A DNA stretch of 64,000 bases, from the NCBI GenBank assembly GCA_022566355.1, contig JADFJB010000002.1, positions 1-64,000 of the forward strand. Reading direction: 5' to 3'. Below, one piece after another: positions 18,218-27,031 of the stretch. The stretch comes from a candidate division KSB1 bacterium (lineage in GTDB: Bacteria > Zhuqueibacterota > JdFR-76 > DREG01). Positions within the stretch are counted from its first letter, which is position 1, and each line of letters starts with the position of its first letter. The notes under the pieces were generated by a model that did no database searches, was not told the DNA's origin, and saw only the letters and a program-made list of their open reading frames with translations. Position numbers and translations under genes: made by a program.

Positions 18218-19531
18218 TTATTGGTAATAATCTAAGCCAAGATGCGTAATTTGTTCTTCGCCCATTAAATACCTGAGAGTATTTTTCAATTTCATATGCT
18301 GTATAAAAAGATCGTGTTCCGGGTATAAGTCGGGTAAACACATCGGACTTTTGAGATAAAATGACAGCCATTCTTGAATCCCTTTCATACCTGCCCTTTG
18401 TGCTAAATTCATAAAAAGGACAAGGTCCAAAACTATCGGCGCTGCCAAAATGCTATCCCGACAAAGGAAATTTATCTTGATTTGCATAGGATATCCCATC
18501 CAGCCAAAAATGTCTATATTATCCCACCCTTCCTTATTATCCCCCCGGGGGGGATAATAATTTATACGAACTTTATGATAAAAATCTTTGTACAGATCCG
18601 GGTATATATCCGGTTGAAAAATATATTCAAGGACGGAGAGCTTACTTTCTTCTTTGGTTTTAAACGACTCCGGATCGTCTAAAACTTCACCGTCCCGGTT
18701 GCCAAGAAGATTGGTTGAAAACCACCCGGATAATCCAAGTAATCTGGCTTTAAGGCCTGGTGCTAAAATTGTTTTCATAAGGGTTTGACCGGTCTTAAAA
18801 TCTTTTCCTGCAATAGGAACATTTTTCATGTCGGCAAGCTGGATCATTGCAGGAAAATCTACCGATAAATTCGGCGCGCCATTAATAAACGGAATCCCAC
18901 ATTGCAGCGCTGCATAAGCATAAAGCATACTTGGAGCAATTTCAGGATGGTTTGCATCTATAGCTTTTTCGAAAGTATCCATTGATTGGTGAATTTCGCC
19001 AGTCTTGATGAAAATTTCGGTACTGGCGCACCAGATCATCACAACATCTCTTAGTTGGTACATTTCCTTAAACGATTGAATATCATCCATCAATTGGTTG
19101 GCTAAATCTCGTTTGGAATTTCCTGTCTTTACATGAGTTCCAGATAATTTTTTAACATACTCCTGGTTAAAAACAGCCTTTTGCGGCTTCATGGATTCGA
19201 GCTCGTCTTTGACAGAATCCAAATGATGACGTTCCAATACACCCGCTTTTAAAGCAGCTTGATATGCATTATCTTCGAAAATATCCCAAGAGGTAATGAC
19301 TAAATCATCAAGGTTATATAATGGAACCAACTCTTTTATGAGCGGGTTTTTGTGTTCGGTTCGTTTTCCTAACCGAATGGCGCCCATTTGGGTAAGTGAT
19401 CCTATCGGTTTGGCTAACCCTTTTTTTATGGTCTCAACACCTGCGATAAAAGTGGTACTGACTGCCCCTAATCCTACCAACATAATCCCAAGCTTACCTT
19501 CAACGGGTTTAATATCAGCCCTATTTGTCAT
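18218..19531 (-). CDS. ino1: Inositol-3-phosphate synthase
   Basis: Converts glucose-6-phosphate to 1L-myo-inositol-3-phosphate using NAD+. The Rossmann nucleotide loop is GIMLVGLGAVSTTFIAG (15-31). The catalytic-domain segments INGAPNLSVDFPAM, IAGKDFKTGQT and LSGWFSTNLLGNRDG are characteristic of the family. The 437-residue length is typical for prokaryotic forms. Directly upstream is a CDP-alcohol phosphotransferase of the inositol type, so the pair points to phosphatidylinositol synthesis. An unusual 27-nt GC-cored palindrome lies inside the coding region at 18534-18560. Confidence 0.95.
   Translation of the reverse strand: MTNRADIKPVEGKLGIMLVGLGAVSTTFIAGVETIKKGLAKPIGSLTQMGAIRLGKRTEHKNPLIKELVPLYNLDDLVITSWDIFEDNAYQAALKAGVLERHHLDSVKDELESMKPQKAVFNQEYVKKLSGTHVKTGNSKRDLANQLMDDIQSFKEMYQLRDVVMIWCASTEIFIKTGEIHQSMDTFEKAIDANHPEIAPSMLYAYAALQCGIPFINGAPNLSVDFPAMIQLADMKNVPIAGKDFKTGQTLMKTILAPGLKARLLGLSGWFSTNLLGNRDGEVLDDPESFKTKEESKLSVLEYIFQPDIYPDLYKDFYHKVRINYYPPRGDNKEGWDNIDIFGWMGYPMQIKINFLCRDSILAAPIVLDLVLFMNLAQRAGMKGIQEWLSFYLKSPMCLPDLYPEHDLFIQHMKLKNTLRYLMGEEQITHLGLDYYQ
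18534..18560. repeat. Near-perfect palindrome inside ino1
   Basis: TTATTATCCCCCC (18534-18546) and GGGGGGATAATAA (18548-18560) are exact inverted repeats around a single G at 18547. On the coding strand they encode the NYYPPRGDNK segment of ino1, so the palindrome is at least partly imposed by the protein sequence. Confidence 0.8.
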
Positions 19532-19583
19532 CTCAACCTCATCAATTGTTCTTCAAAATTCTTCTTTTCGGCTAAAAACCACA

Positions 19584-20255
19584 TTAACCCATTTTGTCAA
19601 ATTCATCAATGATTTCATCTTTCTTTCCGTTTTCCTTGCTATAAATGAAGTATATTCTCTGGATAGCCGTGACATTTGTCATTATCGCAAGTATGACCAT
19701 TCCTACTGACAATGCATATACATGAATGAGCGCCGCCGCACCCATTGTGATTATTCTTTCTGGCCTTTGGAAAATTCCAACTTTGCAAGAAAACCCCAAT
19801 CCTTCAGCTCGTGCCCGAACATAACTAACCATCACAGACCCACCCAAAGCAATACAACTTGCTATAGATGATTTAAACATATCTTGAGAAATGAAATAAT
19901 ATGCAATACCAAAATAAACAATCATTTCTGCCTATCTATCCAGCGTCGAGTCATACAATGCCCCAAAGCGAGTTACCTGGTTTGATGCACGCGCTATTTT
20001 CCCATCCAGAATATCGAATATTCCCGAAAGAAAAACAAAAACGGCTCCCAATCTGAGGGAACCCGTCGCAAAAAAATAACCGGAAAACATACTAATACTA
20101 AACCCAACGGTTGTAAAAGCATTCGGATTAATATTTAATCGGACAAGAAAATTGCCTAGTGGTTCAATTATCTTTAGAAATGTGGTCTTCATCGAATCCC
20201 AAACATTTTTTATCGAAACCATTTTATCCTTTTCCACCACTAAACCCATCTTCAT
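19584..20255 (-). pseudogene. Phosphatidylinositol-phosphate-synthase-like CDP-alcohol phosphotransferase, interrupted by an in-frame amber codon
   Basis: Would transfer inositol phosphate onto CDP-diacylglycerol (or a related CDP-alcohol) in the inner membrane. The first half, up to 19935, contains the complete family motif DGxxAR-x8-GxxxD-xxxD as DGKIAR...GALYDSTLD. TAG at 19932-19934 follows LDR, where relatives usually have Tyr. The frame then continues without shift through AEMIVYFGIAYYF and SYVRARAEGLGFSCKVG to IFQRPER, the inositol-type signature, to 19584. A single substitution of TAT or TAC explains the break. The second half has an ATG (19923-19925) two codons later and could be reinitiated. 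The first ATG overlaps the rsmI stop; ATG at 20222 with AAGGAT before it is an alternative. Confidence 0.85.
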
Positions 20256-20929
20256 TTTGACATTCCTTGAACAACTAAAACGAACTCGCCTTTATTAATC
20301 CTCTGCTCGTATGTTTGAATTGCTTTTTCTATAGTTGTTCGATTTATCTCTTCATACAATTTAGTTAATTCCCGGGCAATAACTAAGTCACGATTGCCCA
20401 AATATTCAAATAATTCTTTTAACGTTTTCAATAACCGATGGCGAGATTCAAATAATACAATTGTCCGTTTTTCCTCACTCAATTGAACCAGTCTTGATCT
20501 ACGCCCTTTTTTCACCGGTAGAAATCCTTCAAACACAAATCGATTTGTAGGCAATCCGGAAACTACTAATGCAGCAAGTAGAGCTGATGCGCCTGGAGCC
20601 GGAATTATCGGTATGTTTTTCTCAATTGCTTGATTTACAAGATAATACGCTGGATCTGAAATTCCAGGTGTACCGGCGTCAGTGATTACTGCAATATTCT
20701 CATTGTTCATAAGCTTCTTAATAATAATCGGCGTTTTCTTGGCCTGGTTATAAGAATGAAAACTTGTAACTTTCGTCGAGATCTTATAATGATTTAAAAG
20801 CACTCGACTGGTTCTTGTATCTTCTGCAGCAATCAAATCAACTTTTGAAAGAACATCACATGCGCGATATGTAATATCACCTAAATTCCCGATTGGCGTA
20901 CTAACAATATAGAGAGTCCCGGTTTCCAT
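20252..20929 (-). CDS. rsmI: 16S rRNA (cytidine-1402 2'-O)-methyltransferase RsmI
   Basis: Methylates the 2'-O of C1402 in the ribosomal decoding centre using S-adenosylmethionine. The tetrapyrrole-methylase-like fold is shown by LYIVSTPIGNLGDITYRA (6-23), AAEDTRTSRVLLNHY (34-48) and the SAM-binding VITDAGTPGISDPAY (79-93). At 225 residues it lacks roughly the last 50-60 residues of the E. coli protein, a form also seen in other lineages. It begins 3 bp after the lat stop, and its own TGA overlaps the next ATG. Confidence 0.93.
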   Translation of the reverse strand: METGTLYIVSTPIGNLGDITYRACDVLSKVDLIAAEDTRTSRVLLNHYKISTKVTSFHSYNQAKKTPIIIKKLMNNENIAVITDAGTPGISDPAYYLVNQAIEKNIPIIPAPGASALLAALVVSGLPTNRFVFEGFLPVKKGRRSRLVQLSEEKRTIVLFESRHRLLKTLKELFEYLGNRDLVIARELTKLYEEINRTTIEKAIQTYEQRINKGEFVLVVQGMSK

Positions 20930-20932
20930 CTA

Positions 20933-22261
20933 TTAATTTAATACAGCATGAATCGATTTGCTTAATACTTCGATTCCTTCATCGATTTCACTTTCCGAAA
21001 TTATTAAGGATGGACGAAATCGTATCGATTTTATACCGCTTTTTAGAATCACCATTTTTCGGGAAAACGTCTCGTTAATAATTTTATCTCGTATTTCCCG
21101 TGACGATAATTCGAAAGCTAAAAACAGACCTCTGCCGCGAACATTTGAAACTAGTTCCGGAAAATTCCCAACCAGGTTTTTTAATTTACTAAGAAAATAT
21201 TCTCCCTGAATCGCGGCATTTTCAACGAGATTGTCTTGAGTAATGATCTCTATGTACTTTTTACTGCGAACGATATCAACAAAGTTACCGCCCCAGGTTG
21301 AATTGATCCTGCTCGACTCCTGAAACACATGGCCTTCTATATCATCGATCCTTTGGGATACAACAATTCCACAAACCTGTATCTTTTTACCAAAGCACAA
21401 AATATCCGGTTCTATACCAAAGTGTTCAAAAGTCCACCACATCCCGGTAATTCCGGCACCGGATTGAATTTCGTCAAAAATCAACAAAATATCATTTTGA
21501 TCACATATTTGTCGCAAACTTTCGAAAAATTCCTTGCGAAAATGGTTGTCCCCTCCCTCTCCTTGGATCGGCTCTATGATAATTGCTGCAATGTCATCCG
21601 TGTTTTCCTGAATCGCATTTTTAATCTGATTTATACTTTCTTGTTCAAGTTGAATCACCTTATTCCTACTTTCCTCATTCAATGGAAAAGTGATTTTAGG
21701 ATTTAGAACTCTGGGCCAATCAAATTTGGCAAAATACATGGTTTTACGTGGATCTGCTGTGTTCGTTATGGAAAGAGTATATCCACTTCTGCCATGGAAC
21801 GCTTCTTGAAAATGTAAAATTTTTAAACCCCGCTCTTCTTTATAACCTTTGGCAAAGTTCTTTCTTATTTTCCAATCGAATGCTGTTTTTAATGCATTCT
21901 CAACAGCAAGAGCGCCGCCGGAAATTAAAAAAATATATTTGAATACATCTTTTGGTAAAGTGTTTTCAAAAAATGTTTCTACAAATTCTGCAAGTTCCGT
22001 TGTATAAAAATCAGAATTGGAGGGCTTCTGAGTTGCGGCTAATGCAAGCTTTGACTGAACATCCGGCATACACATTTGGGGATGGTTAAATCCCAATGGA
22101 TTACTGGCAAAAAAAGTAAAAAAATCCAAATAACGATCGCCACTGCGGGCTTCTACAAGATAATTGCCACAACTGTTTCTTAAATCGACTACAAAGTCAT
22201 AGCCATCTACCAACATGTGCTTACTTAAAACACTCATTACTTCGGATGGCTTGATTTCCAT
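20933..22261 (-). CDS. lat: L-lysine 6-aminotransferase
   Basis: A class-III PLP aminotransferase that moves the epsilon-amino group of lysine to 2-oxoglutarate, giving 2-aminoadipate 6-semialdehyde (which cyclises to piperideine-6-carboxylate). The signature FGKKIQVCG (290-298), with PLP-binding Lys292, sets Lat apart from ornithine and GABA aminotransferases. FHGRSGYTLSITNT (155-168), IIEPIQGEGGDNHF and FDEIQSGAG are also typical. It follows the aldehyde dehydrogenase by 44 bp, and together they convert lysine to 2-aminoadipate. Confidence 0.93.
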   Translation of the reverse strand: MEIKPSEVMSVLSKHMLVDGYDFVVDLRNSCGNYLVEARSGDRYLDFFTFFASNPLGFNHPQMCMPDVQSKLALAATQKPSNSDFYTTELAEFVETFFENTLPKDVFKYIFLISGGALAVENALKTAFDWKIRKNFAKGYKEERGLKILHFQEAFHGRSGYTLSITNTADPRKTMYFAKFDWPRVLNPKITFPLNEESRNKVIQLEQESINQIKNAIQENTDDIAAIIIEPIQGEGGDNHFRKEFFESLRQICDQNDILLIFDEIQSGAGITGMWWTFEHFGIEPDILCFGKKIQVCGIVVSQRIDDIEGHVFQESSRINSTWGGNFVDIVRSKKYIEIITQDNLVENAAIQGEYFLSKLKNLVGNFPELVSNVRGRGLFLAFELSSREIRDKIINETFSRKMVILKSGIKSIRFRPSLIISESEIDEGIEVLSKSIHAVLN

Positions 22262-22305
22262 TACAATCTCCTAAGAACAGATTTGATGTGTCTGCTTTCT
22301 TATAT

Positions 22306-23793
22306 TTATCGATTATCAATTTGGGCTTTTTGTAATTTATTGCTGAAGTCCACATAACATGTTTTTACTTCGGAAAAAAATTCGTAAACCTGCCAGCCGC
22401 CTTCTCTATGGCCATTGCCTGTTGCCTTTACACCACCAAAAGGCATATGGCATTCAGCGCCAATCGTCGGCCCGTTAATGTATGTAATTCCGGCTTCTAT
22501 GTCTCTCATCGCTTTGTATGCTGCATTGATGTCTTTTGTATAAACCGAAGAAGAAAGCCCATAAGTGGAATCATTCAGAACATCAACACCTTCATCGAGA
22601 GATGAAACTTTCAAAACAGATAAAACCGGTCCAAAGATTTCTTCCTTGGCTATTCTCATATCCCTGCTAACATCTGTAAATATTGTGGGTTTGTAGAACC
22701 ATCCCTTTGCTAAACTTCCCAGATTTGCTGTTTCTCCTCCGCAAAGCAGTTTGGCACCTTCGTTTTTTCCAATTTCAACATATTTACTTATAATTTCAAC
22801 CTGGGATTGATTGATAAGAGGACCTACTTCGACAGACTCATCAAGACCATCGCCAAGCTTTAAGTTGTTTGTCCTTTTCACCAGCATCTCTAGAAACGAA
22901 TCATGAATTTTCTCATCCAGAATTAGTCGACTGGTAGCAGTACAACGTTGTCCGGTTGTTCCAAATGCTCCCCACAAAACACCTTCAAGAGCTAATTCCA
23001 GGTTGGCATCTGCCATAACAATTTGACCATTTTTTCCACCCAACTCCAGGGACACGCGTTTTAATTGAAAGCCTGCATTTTGATTTATGGATTTACCAAC
23101 TTTTGTCGAGCCGGTAAAAGAAATCAAATTAATAACGGGATGATTCACAATGGGATTGCCAACTTGCGATCCCGTTCCATGCACCAAATTGATAGCGCGT
23201 GGAGGAACCCCCGCTTCTGCCAGAATTTCAACAAAAAGAGTCGCTGTCGCTGGCGTATCTGATGCCGGTTTAAAAACAATCGTATTCCCACAAGTTAATG
23301 CTGGAAAAATTTTCCATGTTGGTATTGCCATTGGAAAATTCCAGGGTGAAATGATCCCTGCTACACCAATTGGAATCCGGGTAGTCATATTGAATTTATT
23401 GGGTAATTCCGACGGAACCGTGCGGCCAAATAAACGACGACTTTCACCAAAGGCATAATAAGCGGTATCTATCCCCTCTTGTGTATCTCCTCTGGTTTCG
23501 GCCAATATTTTTCCCATCTCACGAGTCATTAGCCTGGAAATCTCTTCTTTTCTAGCAGACATAATATCACCGGCTTTTTTCATAATCTCCCCTCTTTCGG
23601 GAGCAGGCACTAGCCGCCAACTATCAAAAGCTTTCCTTGCAGCCTCAACCGCTTTGTTAACATCCTCTTCATTTGATTTGGGAAAAACGCCGACTATTTC
23701 ATCCCAATTAGCCGGATTTCTGTTTTCAAAAGTTTCCCCGGAAAAGGAATCCACCCATTCACCGCCAATAAAGTTTTTGAACTGTTTAGTCAT
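22306..23793 (-). CDS. Aldehyde dehydrogenase, probably 2-aminoadipate-semialdehyde dehydrogenase
   Basis: An NAD(P)+-dependent aldehyde dehydrogenase of 495 residues. Catalytic Cys284 lies in GTTGQRCTATSRL, general-base Glu250 in SLELGGKNG, the cofactor motif is FTGSTKVGK (226-234), and the oxyanion Asn is in SPWNFP (149-154). Specificity is inferred from its position just upstream of lat: oxidation of the Lat product to 2-aminoadipate. The sequence alone would also allow other semialdehydes. It appears to be the first gene of an operon running to tmk; the 260-bp region upstream (23794-24053) shows no gene. Confidence 0.88.
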   Translation of the reverse strand: MTKQFKNFIGGEWVDSFSGETFENRNPANWDEIVGVFPKSNEEDVNKAVEAARKAFDSWRLVPAPERGEIMKKAGDIMSARKEEISRLMTREMGKILAETRGDTQEGIDTAYYAFGESRRLFGRTVPSELPNKFNMTTRIPIGVAGIISPWNFPMAIPTWKIFPALTCGNTIVFKPASDTPATATLFVEILAEAGVPPRAINLVHGTGSQVGNPIVNHPVINLISFTGSTKVGKSINQNAGFQLKRVSLELGGKNGQIVMADANLELALEGVLWGAFGTTGQRCTATSRLILDEKIHDSFLEMLVKRTNNLKLGDGLDESVEVGPLINQSQVEIISKYVEIGKNEGAKLLCGGETANLGSLAKGWFYKPTIFTDVSRDMRIAKEEIFGPVLSVLKVSSLDEGVDVLNDSTYGLSSSVYTKDINAAYKAMRDIEAGITYINGPTIGAECHMPFGGVKATGNGHREGGWQVYEFFSEVKTCYVDFSNKLQKAQIDNR

Positions 23794-24053
23794 TCATTCT
23801 CACCTTTTACAAAAATTGAAACACAATATATCAATAAAATGTATAACCACAAAGGATATGAAAGAATTGATGAAATGTCAAGGCAATGTACTTGCTACAA
23901 CCCCTTCCCTCAAGATCAAAATTCCCCTCCTTATTAAGGATGTTTTTAGCTGAAAAGGAAAACCCTTTCTTCCGTTTATCGCCATCTATTTGATTTTCAA
24001 GAAGTAAGGAAATTTGAAGTGTTTTGATTGCTAGCAGACTAAATAAAGTTAAC

Positions 24054-25442
24054 TCATTTAGTTCGGGCAAATTCAATTCTTCTGTTGGCTGCCCTGCCTT
24101 CCGGCGATGCATTTGAAGCAATTGGATTTGATTCTCCATACCCAACGGCTCTCATCCTTTCCGCTGCAATTCCCTTTTTAATAATATAAAGTTTTATAAC
24201 ATCCGCTCTTTGCTGTGAAAGTTTTAAATTGGCCGTCCAATCACCCGAGCTATCTGTGTAACCACGGATTTCGATTTCGATTTCCTGATGATCTGTAAGG
24301 GTTTGAAAAACAGTGTCAAGAACGATGAATGATGCAAATGTAAGCCGGGAGCTGCCACTTTCAAAATTTATTCCCTTTAGAATGATCGGCGTTTCTTTGG
24401 TCAAGATTTCCGGTTTTTCATCAGGGCAACCATCACCATCTTCAAATCCATTCATGTTCTCAGCTTCGTTTGGACATTTATCCTTATCATCTTCGATACC
24501 ATCCCCATCATTATCTGGATCAGGACAACCATCATCGTCTTGAAAATTGTCTATATCTTCCGCTATATTAGGGCATTTATCCCTAAGATCAGGTATTCCG
24601 TCCCCATCATTGTCGATGTCCGGACAACCATCCTCGTCTTGAAATCCATCCAAATCTTCAGGCAAGTCAGGGCAACTATCAAGTTTGTCGAGTATTCCGT
24701 CTTCGTCATTATCTAAGTCAGGACAACCATCTAAATCTTTGTAGTTATCATAATCCTCCGCTGCATCGACACAGAGGTCCCATCGATCAAAAATACCATC
24801 TCCATCGGTATCCTTATTGGGATTATTGAAAAATGTCAGTCCTATTCCCACTTCTGCAACAGCTCGATTGTCATCTCCCGTTCCAATTGTATCTTCATTA
24901 CCTTTTAGTAAATAATGAATTCTTGCAAATAATGATGTACTAATTCCAGCCGATAGAAATTTTTCAACTCCGACTCCAACTAAAACGGATACATTCGTTG
25001 TCCTTCCATTGATGCTCTCACCCTGATCCCAAACAGATTCTGTCCCTCTCATATCCCGAACATCCCAATTCAATATACCGCCACCAAAAGTAAGAAAAGG
25101 GCGAAAGCTTTTGTTTGGATCGGGCAACCAATCTAAACTTAATGTTACCGGATAAAGTAGCGTTTTAAAGTTACCCGTGGGCTGGAATTGAGAACCATTC
25201 GGATCGCGAGGATAAACCCAACCATATGCTCCATTAAACTTAAGAGTAAATTTTTCAGATATTCCGTAAGAAATTGAAATTCCTCCCCATTGATCTATCG
25301 TACTATGGTCTACATCACCCAAAATCATCTTCACGCCAGAAGCATACGCTCCAACTCCCAAGTGGCCTTTGGTTTCCTGAGCTTGAATTAAACTGTGCCA
25401 TCCTAAAGAGGTTAGTAGCACCAATGAAAGTGAAAACTTCAT
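24054..25442 (-). CDS. OmpA-family outer-membrane protein with thrombospondin type-3 repeats
   Basis: An outer-membrane protein in three parts. Residues 1-22 are a signal peptide. An eight-strand-like barrel (about 24-205) follows. Then come four acidic thrombospondin type-3 repeats (about 212-345) of DxDxDGIxDxxDxCP type, each near 36-40 residues and expected to bind calcium. The OmpA C-terminal domain (about 350-462) has FESGSSRLT, IEIRGYTDSSGDW, LSQQRADVIKLYI and GYGESNPIASN, the peptidoglycan-binding fold. It tethers the outer membrane to the wall. AAGGAG lies 6 nt before the ATG. It is divergent from the 25697 gene across 254 bp. Confidence 0.92.
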   Translation of the reverse strand: MKFSLSLVLLTSLGWHSLIQAQETKGHLGVGAYASGVKMILGDVDHSTIDQWGGISISYGISEKFTLKFNGAYGWVYPRDPNGSQFQPTGNFKTLLYPVTLSLDWLPDPNKSFRPFLTFGGGILNWDVRDMRGTESVWDQGESINGRTTNVSVLVGVGVEKFLSAGISTSLFARIHYLLKGNEDTIGTGDDNRAVAEVGIGLTFFNNPNKDTDGDGIFDRWDLCVDAAEDYDNYKDLDGCPDLDNDEDGILDKLDSCPDLPEDLDGFQDEDGCPDIDNDGDGIPDLRDKCPNIAEDIDNFQDDDGCPDPDNDGDGIEDDKDKCPNEAENMNGFEDGDGCPDEKPEILTKETPIILKGINFESGSSRLTFASFIVLDTVFQTLTDHQEIEIEIRGYTDSSGDWTANLKLSQQRADVIKLYIIKKGIAAERMRAVGYGESNPIASNASPEGRAANRRIEFARTK

Positions 25443-25579
25443 CCTGTTCTCCTTAGTATTGTTGTACTATTAGAATCCAGTTGTGTTACTATGTATCAAA
25501 AAATGAAGCATAATTCAAGGAAATATTAACTTAGAATTCTTTTAACTGCCTACATTTCAGCCAAATAAATCGTTTCTAC

Positions 25580-25608
25580 TTGATTGTAGAATTTTTGGTA
25601 CATATATT
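25580..25608 (+). promoter_or_regulatory. Candidate sigma-70-type promoter for the barrel/CpoB gene
   Basis: TTGATT (25580-25585) and TATATT (25603-25608) are separated by 17 bp, ending 88 bp upstream of the ATG at 25697. The hexamers are close to the bacterial consensus. The assignment is by eye only. Confidence 0.42.
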
Positions 25609-25653
25609 GTAGGAATTTGTAATCAGTTCATACATAACGAGATAAATGTTCAG

Positions 25654-25681
25654 ATGAAATGAATAATATGAAATGAATAAT
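25654..25681. repeat. Tandem duplication of a 14-bp unit in the leader
   Basis: ATGAAATGAATAAT is repeated exactly, twice head to tail, just before the ribosome-binding site TAAGGAG of the 25697 gene. It may be a slippage product or may affect translation of this leader. Confidence 0.75.
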
Positions 25682-25696
25682 TTTTAAGGAGTTACT

Positions 25697-26980
25697 ATGA
25701 GAAAGTTAATATGTATAGCAACATTAATGTTGCTTGTAGTTGGAAACGTATATGGGCAATATAATAAAGGCGCCGGTATAAACTTGGGACAGAATTTTTT
25801 GTTTGGAGATTCACCTGTAACTGATACCGGTTTAAGACCAAAAATTGAAGCTTATACTTATTATCAGTTTTCTCCTAGGTTTACTATAAAATTTCAAGCA
25901 GGCTATGGAGAAATGAAAGCTGTAATTAATAAAAGCACTTTTAAAACAGCCATGATTCCTATTGAGCTGATAGGTAGCTATGCTTTAAAAGACTCGCCTA
26001 CTTTTCCATTTTTACACGCCGGAATAGGACTTGTGAATATTAAAAATGTCGGAACACCGAATAATTATAATTCAAAATTTGTGAGCCACCTTATTGGTGG
26101 TTTAGGAATGAATATCGCAATTAATCCTAATTTATCTTTTTTGATTTCTAGTGATTTTCGGTATATAAAAAATGATATGGTCAACGGAATAGATGGCGGC
26201 TTTTTCACCGATGGTTTTATTAGTTTTCAAACAGGATTGGCTTTTAATTTTAACAAAAAGAAATATAAGAAAAAACAGGAAATTATGCCGAGATCTGATG
26301 TGATTGCCGATGCAGAAATACCCGAAGCAATTCCACAACCCCAAGATAGTGATATTTACCAGGATATGATAAAACTTCGGTCTCGCATTGACCGGTTAGA
26401 AATAGAAATTGCACAAAAAACAAACCGAATAAACCAACTTGTCACCAATATAACCAGCAAAGATAAAAACATTAATAAATTGGAAACGCAAATTGCTGAA
26501 TTAAGAGACACAACTCCTGAAGTACAGCCTTTAAAACGACCTGAAACACAAACAGTTCAAGCCTTGCCTGCAAAGATTAATAAATTCGGTACCTCTCAAG
26601 TGAAACAAAAATATGATGTGGCTCTTGCAAATTTTAACGATCGAAATTACAATGCCGTTATCATAGGTTTGTCCGATCTACAGGAAAAAAATTCCAACCA
26701 TTCACTCGCTAGTAATTTTGCTTATTGGATTGGCGAGTCTTACTTCGCATTGAAAAATTATAGTGAGGCATTAAAGTCTTTTACAAAAGTAAATACTTTT
26801 AAATATTCATCAAAATTAGATTACGCCTTGTATATGGAAGGGCGATGCTATTACAACATTGGAGATAATAACAAAGCTGCGCAGATATTCGGGGAATTCT
26901 TACAAAAATATCCATCAAGCGGACTATCCGCAAAAGCTGCTAGTTACTTACAAAAGGCTCAACAAAGAATAATTTCATAA
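25697..26980 (+). CDS. Outer-membrane barrel fused to coiled coil and CpoB/YbgF-like repeats
   Basis: An unusual three-part envelope protein. Residues 1-20 are a signal peptide. About 22-190 are alternating beta strands like a small outer-membrane barrel (YQFSPRFTIKFQAGYGEM, FPFLHAGIGLVNIKN, FISFQTGLAFNFN). About 225-275 form a coiled coil (IDRLEIEIAQKTNRINQLV). About 305-425 are tetratricopeptide-like repeats resembling CpoB/YbgF (YWIGESYFALKNYSEALKSF, YNIGDNNKAAQIFGEFLQKYPSS). In Gram-negative bacteria CpoB coordinates wall synthesis with Tol-Pal; here the module would be attached to an outer-membrane anchor. It is read divergently from the OmpA-type gene and ends at a terminator. Confidence 0.85.
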   Translation: MRKLICIATLMLLVVGNVYGQYNKGAGINLGQNFLFGDSPVTDTGLRPKIEAYTYYQFSPRFTIKFQAGYGEMKAVINKSTFKTAMIPIELIGSYALKDSPTFPFLHAGIGLVNIKNVGTPNNYNSKFVSHLIGGLGMNIAINPNLSFLISSDFRYIKNDMVNGIDGGFFTDGFISFQTGLAFNFNKKKYKKKQEIMPRSDVIADAEIPEAIPQPQDSDIYQDMIKLRSRIDRLEIEIAQKTNRINQLVTNITSKDKNINKLETQIAELRDTTPEVQPLKRPETQTVQALPAKINKFGTSQVKQKYDVALANFNDRNYNAVIIGLSDLQEKNSNHSLASNFAYWIGESYFALKNYSEALKSFTKVNTFKYSSKLDYALYMEGRCYYNIGDNNKAAQIFGEFLQKYPSSGLSAKAASYLQKAQQRIIS

Positions 26981-26996
26981 TCATTTAAGAAAAAAT

Positions 26997-27031
26997 AAAA
27001 AGCCTGATTCGAAAACTCAATCAGGCTTTTT
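26997..27031. terminator. Bidirectional rho-independent terminator between convergent genes
   Basis: AAAAAGCCTGATT (26997-27009) and AATCAGGCTTTTT (27019-27031) are a perfect 13-bp inverted repeat with a 9-nt loop. A-runs and T-runs on both sides allow it to serve the 25697 gene and, in the other direction, glyQS, whose stop codon overlaps it. Confidence 0.9.

Noticed and set aside
19932-19934. Pyrrolysine or other recoding at the TAG inside the phosphotransferase
   Set aside because: The family has no pyrrolysine role, several intact genes here stop at TAG, and a Tyr-to-stop point change is the simplest explanation; recoding is only kept as a remote option.
23831-24145. 104-codon minus-strand frame overlapping the OmpA-type gene end
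   Set aside because: It is out of frame with the clearly coding OmpA domain and otherwise lies in AT-rich intergenic DNA.
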